From assembly GCA_001724245.1 (NCBI GenBank), contig MEDX01000065.1:1-24088 (forward strand): 24,088 nt of DNA, given 5' to 3'. Numbering within the stretch: the first letter of the stretch is position 1; every line of letters begins with the position of its first letter. Both the position numbers and the translations under genes were made by a program. The notes beneath the pieces were generated by a model. That model did not search any database and was not told the DNA's origin. It worked only from the letters and a program-made list of their open reading frames with translations. This DNA is from Fonticula-like sp. SCN 57-25 (Eukaryota; Nucleariida; Rotosphaerida). Positions 18,901 to 24,088 of this stretch are shown here, in pieces.

Positions 18901-21322
18901 TCTGCCGACCAACATTGAGATGCCCGTCGGCAGCAGCGTTGTCTTTCTGACGCAGCAGACCAAGGTGTCGCACGGCCAGCCTTTTCCGTACGGCAGCCTC
19001 GGCGTCGTCCGCAGCCACGGCGCACCGATGACCGCCAACGTGCAGCCGCTGCAGCGCGCCCCGCGCCCGATGCTCCCCGTCGAGGTGTCCCAGCAGATCG
19101 ACCACTCGACCCTAAAGTACATCCCCGGCCACGTCGTGGCGCGCACGCTCGGCATCCACCCGCTGCTGCTGGCGCGCATCACTGGTCGCCTGCAGGTGCA
19201 GACGGACGGCAACGCGGGCAGCACCATTGACATTGGTCTCCGTCTCAAGTTTGCAAAGGGGCAGATCAAGGTTGACGGCTACACGCGGTGCAACCCGGCC
19301 ACGGGGCAGTGGGAGTACTCGGCGCTCGCGCTCGACCTCCTGCAGCAGTACCTCGCCGTCGTGCCCGGCTTCCTCGACGCGCTCCGCCGCTCGGACCCCA
19401 AGCAGGACATTTACTACGACACGGACCTCCTCGGTGGGCGCGCCCAGGCCGCCGCTCTCCGCGACTGGCTCAAGCAGAAGCTCGCCACGCTGCGCGCCGT
19501 CGACGTGAACCACGAGTCGTACTCGGACGAGCAGATGCGCCTCGTCGAAAAGGCCATTCCTTTGATGCGCGCCCAGGCGGACCCCAAGCAGCAGAACCTC
19601 GCTGACGGTGCGCTCGACGCAAAAATATGATTTGCTTGATGCTGACGCGTGTTTATTTCTCAATTGCCCACAGTGACGATGCCCGGATTTGCTCTGCTTG
19701 TGTCTAGCCAGTCGCAGTTCCGCCTCGTTCAGCAGCACTTCCGCCTCGGCCACCGCTGCGTTGTCGTTGGCGCCGTTAGCGGCGTCACCTTTGGCGCTTC
19801 CGGGACGGTCGTGAGCACTGGCGGCGACAAGGTCGGCGTCATGCTCGACGAGCCAGTTCTTGGCGCGACCAACGCCGGCGGTGCGCTCAGCGCTGCGCGG
19901 CTCATCACGGCGCCTCCGCACGCGCTCCTCAACCTCACCGACAGGCAGCCGCCGCCCGACACGCCCATCGAGTCGCGCCCGCGCGCGTCGGTAACCGCGA
20001 CAAAGACCAAGGCGCCCAAGCTCGCAAAGGCGACCGCCGCCGGCGCGGGCGTCGGGGCGAGCGCTGCGTCAAAGAGCCAGCAGGAGATGCGTGTGCTGCT
20101 CGGCGGCAGCGTCAACGCCGTCATGCCGGGCGTCTCTTTCGCCACGGTCGCCGCTCCGCCCGCGGCCGCGCTCCCAATCCCGACCTTTGCAAAGAAGCCG
20201 ACGGCCGCGCCCGCGCCCGCGCCGGTGAAGCAGGACGAGCCGAGCGAGGTGCCGTTCGTGCCTGTCGTGCCGCTGAACACGACCACGTTCCCGACGCCGT
20301 CGCCCGCCGCCAAGGCCAAGCAGCCGGCCAAGCCGCAGCAGCCCGCGTCGCCGGCGTCGCCCAAGATGGTTCTCATGTCAAAGTCAAAGGCCCCCGTCAC
20401 ATTAAAGACGGACAAGGTCGAGGCAAAGCCGGCCGAGGTGAAGGCTGACAAGTCGGCGGTCAAGGAAAAGACTGCAGTCAAGGAAAAGACGGCCGAAAAG
20501 GCCGCTGAAAAGACGGCCGAGAAGCCTGAAAAGAAGGTCGAAAAGGAGGAGAAGAAGGTTGAAAAGGAGGAAAAGAAGGTTGAAACGCCGGTCAAGACGG
20601 CCGAAAAGGCCCCTTTGTCGCATGCGCCCGCCTCTGTCCCCGCTGCCGCCGCGGATTCCCCTGCTGCCGCTGCGCCTGCCGCCGCTTCGCCGTCGCACAC
20701 CTCTTCGACGCCGAGCGGCAGCCTCGCTTCGCTCCTTGCCAAGGCCGCCGCCGCCTCCGCCGCTGCCCCTGCTGCCCCCGCGCCGTACCCCTTCGCGCCG
20801 TACCAGCAGCCCATGATGATGCACGCCCCCCTGCACCACCAGCTCGGTGCCGCCCCGCCGGCCTTCCTCCCCGGCGCGCTGTCGCACATGCCCGTGCCGA
20901 CCGGCGCCTTCCCGCCCGTTCCGCCGGTCCAGTCGCTGCCCACCGCGCCGCCGGCCGCCGCTGCGCCCGCCCCCGCCGACCCCGCTGGCGACCTTGTCTC
21001 GCAGCTTGCCGACCTTGAGATGGCGCTCGGCGGCAAGAAGGGCCCGCGCGCATCGAGCAATCTTGCCGCGCACTTTGGCACGCCGCAGCAGAGCCTTGGC
21101 GCGCTTCCGACGCCGCAGCCGCTGATGCCGCAGCACCCGCCGCCGACCGCGCAGCAGATGATGTTCCCCCCGTACGGCGGCATGATGGCGCCGCCGGCCA
21201 ATGGGATGCACTTTATGCCGCACATGGGGCACCCGCAGATGATGCCCGATATGGCGCAGCAGCAGCAGCACTTCACAGGCATGCTCATGCCGCACACGCA
21301 CGTCCTGTCGCAGCAGCCGCCT

Positions 21323-21355
<33 letters not shown>

Positions 21356-21376
21356 CAGCAGCAGACCCCTCAGTAA
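16000..21376 (+). CDS. XRN1: Full-length 5'-3' exoribonuclease XRN1
   Basis: Exons 16000-16031, 16118-16173, 16230-19607 and 19674-21376 encode 1722 residues (human about 1706). XRN1 is the processive cytoplasmic exonuclease that degrades decapped, 5'-monophosphate mRNA. The N-terminal nuclease is intact: MGIPKFFRWLSERYP, metal-binding acids D35 (LDMNGIIH), D89 (AVDGVAPRAKMNQQR), E179 and E181 (GEGEHK), D209 and D211 (GLDADL) and D296 (GNDFLPNLPS). The second conserved block includes YYYEGVPSWSWYFPSHYAP; the D1 region follows (VHGVQMFG). Removing intron 19608-19673, which carries an in-frame stop, joins this to the SH3-like domain (about 1175-1245: FGASGTVV, VGVMLDEPVLGATN, LLNLT) found in XRN1 but not XRN2/Rat1. 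The remaining roughly 480 residues are low complexity: Pro/Ala/Lys, an EKKVEKEE repeat, Met/Pro-rich segments and a poly-Q tail, the kind of region that could mediate P-body contacts. Confidence 0.96.
20540..20581 (+). repeat. 21-bp tandem repeat coding Glu/Lys
   Basis: Two adjacent 21-bp units (20540-20560, 20561-20581) differ by one base and encode EKEEKKV twice; a 12-bp partial unit precedes them at 20528-20539. It lies in the XRN1 tail and may vary in copy number. Confidence 0.8.
21323..21352 (+). repeat. (CAG)10 microsatellite coding poly-Gln
   Basis: Ten uninterrupted CAG units near the XRN1 C terminus, flanked by CCT and further CAGs, give a run of ten glutamines within a Gln/Pro-rich tail. 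Confidence 0.9.
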
Positions 21377-21442
21377 GCGTGTATCTTTTTTTCTTATTTT
21401 TATAATGTGTACACACTTGTTTTGTATCGAACAAACATGCAC

Positions 21443-21448
21443 AATAAA
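21443..21448 (+). terminator. Polyadenylation signal AATAAA of XRN1
   Basis: A canonical hexamer about 65 nt past the XRN1 stop at 21374-21376. Confidence 0.6.
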
Positions 21449-21484
21449 CGAATTCCAGCGAAATTTCGACCCAACGACCCATTG

Positions 21485-21490
21485 TTTAAT
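21485..21490 (-). terminator. Probable polyadenylation signal ATTAAA of GCN5
   Basis: TTTAAT on the plus strand reads ATTAAA on the minus strand, about 40 nt past the GCN5 stop codon at 21532-21534. Confidence 0.45.
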
Positions 21491-21531
21491 CATACTCTAT
21501 TGTACACGATATCAAATATGCTGTTTACGTT

Positions 21532-23447
<1,916 letters not shown>

Positions 23448-23665
23448 CGCTGGGCCACGTGGATAAGCGAGGGAAATGGTCGGTTTCGGTCGGTTTGGAT
23501 CAATGCAAAAATGATGAAAAAAAGGAAAAGGGTCAAAAAACGCAGCCAGAAATGCAGGCAAAAAAGCTGCATGTACCATTCCGCATATATACTGCTCATA
23601 ATCTGACTATATTACTCATAATGTACAATGCAATACCCAAAAATACAAATAAATACACCTCTTCA
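23448..23665. other. Intergenic gap upstream of GCN5
   Basis: These 218 bp must hold the GCN5 promoter and the 3' UTR of the membrane-protein gene that ends at 23666. It is A-rich on the plus strand (23500-23540). No canonical minus-strand AATAAA was found. Confidence 0.45.
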
Positions 23666-24088
23666 CTACGCCGGCACCGGCACAAACTTGGCTCTCCTCT
23701 TCAACCTCAAGCTCGCCTCATACTTTTTCAGCTTTACAAACCTTCTCGTCTCATCAAACTTGAAGTACAAACAAATACCCACGAGCAGCACAATCACAAC
23801 GCCACCGATAACCGACACTGTAATGACCGCCTGCCGCTCGCTCGGCGTCAGCCCGCCGCTCGACGTCCCTGTGCTGCACGGGGTGTTGCTCACCACCCAG
23901 CAGTCCTTGGTGACAAAGTCGCTCACGTAGATCCAGGCGGCTGAGACGCCGCGCGAGGCCATGGCGGCGACGAGGGCGGCGTTGTCGGCGGCGTCGCGCG
24001 GGGCGTCAAAGTAGGTTTGCGAGGGGCAGACGGGCAGGGTGGTGGCGGTCCACTCGGAGGCGGTGCTGCTGACGAGCCACTGGTCGCC
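23666..24088 (-). CDS. Type I single-pass membrane protein, C-terminal part (5' end off the window)
   Basis: An open frame of 140 residues runs from the right edge to a stop at 23666; no intron is needed. It shows an extracellular or luminal segment with three cysteines (LPVCPSQTYF, VTKDCWVVSNTPC), a Ser/Thr/Gly stalk (STGTSSGGL), one membrane span (about VITVSVIGGVVIVLLVGICLYF), then a basic cytosolic tail of about 30 residues (KFDETRRFVKLKKYEAS, LKRRAKF) ending PVPA. The Trp/Cys pattern in WIYVSDF...DCWVV faintly resembles the end of a lectin-like or other disulfide-bonded ectodomain, but I cannot assign a family. Topology with the N terminus outside follows from the positive tail. Confidence 0.75.
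   Translation of the reverse strand, partial: GDQWLVSSTASEWTATTLPVCPSQTYFDAPRDAADNAALVAAMASRGVSAAWIYVSDFVTKDCWVVSNTPCSTGTSSGGLTPSERQAVITVSVIGGVVIVLLVGICLYFKFDETRRFVKLKKYEASLRLKRRAKFVPVPA

Noticed and set aside
19729-21297. 522-residue open frame on the minus strand rich in Gly/Ala/Ser/Cys
   Set aside because: It is antisense to the low-complexity XRN1 tail; the repetitive composition mirrors the sense Pro/Ala/Lys codons.

Overview
The window is nuclear DNA of a GC-rich, compact, free-living-type unicellular eukaryote. It holds eleven protein genes, eight of them split by a total of 35 short GT-AG introns (most 46-73 nt). Exons are GC-rich and introns and gene borders are AT-richer. The gene set (MMAA, a VASt lipid-transfer protein, a Pep12/syntaxin-7 type SNARE, PSMD5, bystin, XRN1, GCN5) fits a protist or early-branching lineage near animals, fungi or amoebae. 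I cannot name the species. I saw no bacterial genes, viruses, transposons, CRISPR arrays, rRNAs or tRNAs.

Layout, left to right: MMAA (-, runs off the left edge); a two-SH3 proline-rich adaptor (+); a 1134-residue protein combining PH, FYVE-like, PH, VASt and five membrane spans (-); a 0.6 kb stretch without a gene; a 166-residue orphan (-); a KH-domain protein with a mitochondrial presequence (+); a Qa-SNARE (-); the proteasome assembly chaperone PSMD5 (+); bystin (-); full-length XRN1 (+); GCN5 (-); and a type I membrane protein (-, runs off the right edge). Four pairs are head-to-head with start-to-start gaps of 83-177 bp, probably sharing promoters. Three pairs end tail-to-tail 130-342 bp apart, and XRN1 and GCN5 end 155 bp apart.

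The genes form no single pathway. They are housekeeping functions: mitochondrial cofactor metabolism and gene expression, cortical or endocytic scaffolding, lipid transfer at membrane contacts, endosomal fusion, proteasome assembly, 40S ribosome maturation, mRNA decay and histone acetylation.

Three points stand out. First, the lipid-transfer gene replaces the usual GRAM domain of VASt (LAM/Aster) proteins with a PH-FYVE-PH module and ends in five predicted membrane segments. Second, the inferred 5' splice sites are very uniform: G at +5 in all 35 and C at +4 in 34, giving GTRCGY rather than GTRAGT. Third, an exact 12-mer GCAAACTGCAAA occurs next to the MMAA start and twice in one GCN5 intron, with near matches just upstream of PSMD5 and in the first XRN1 intron. 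All exon structures were inferred by eye from reading frame, splice consensus and protein homology; no transcripts were available.
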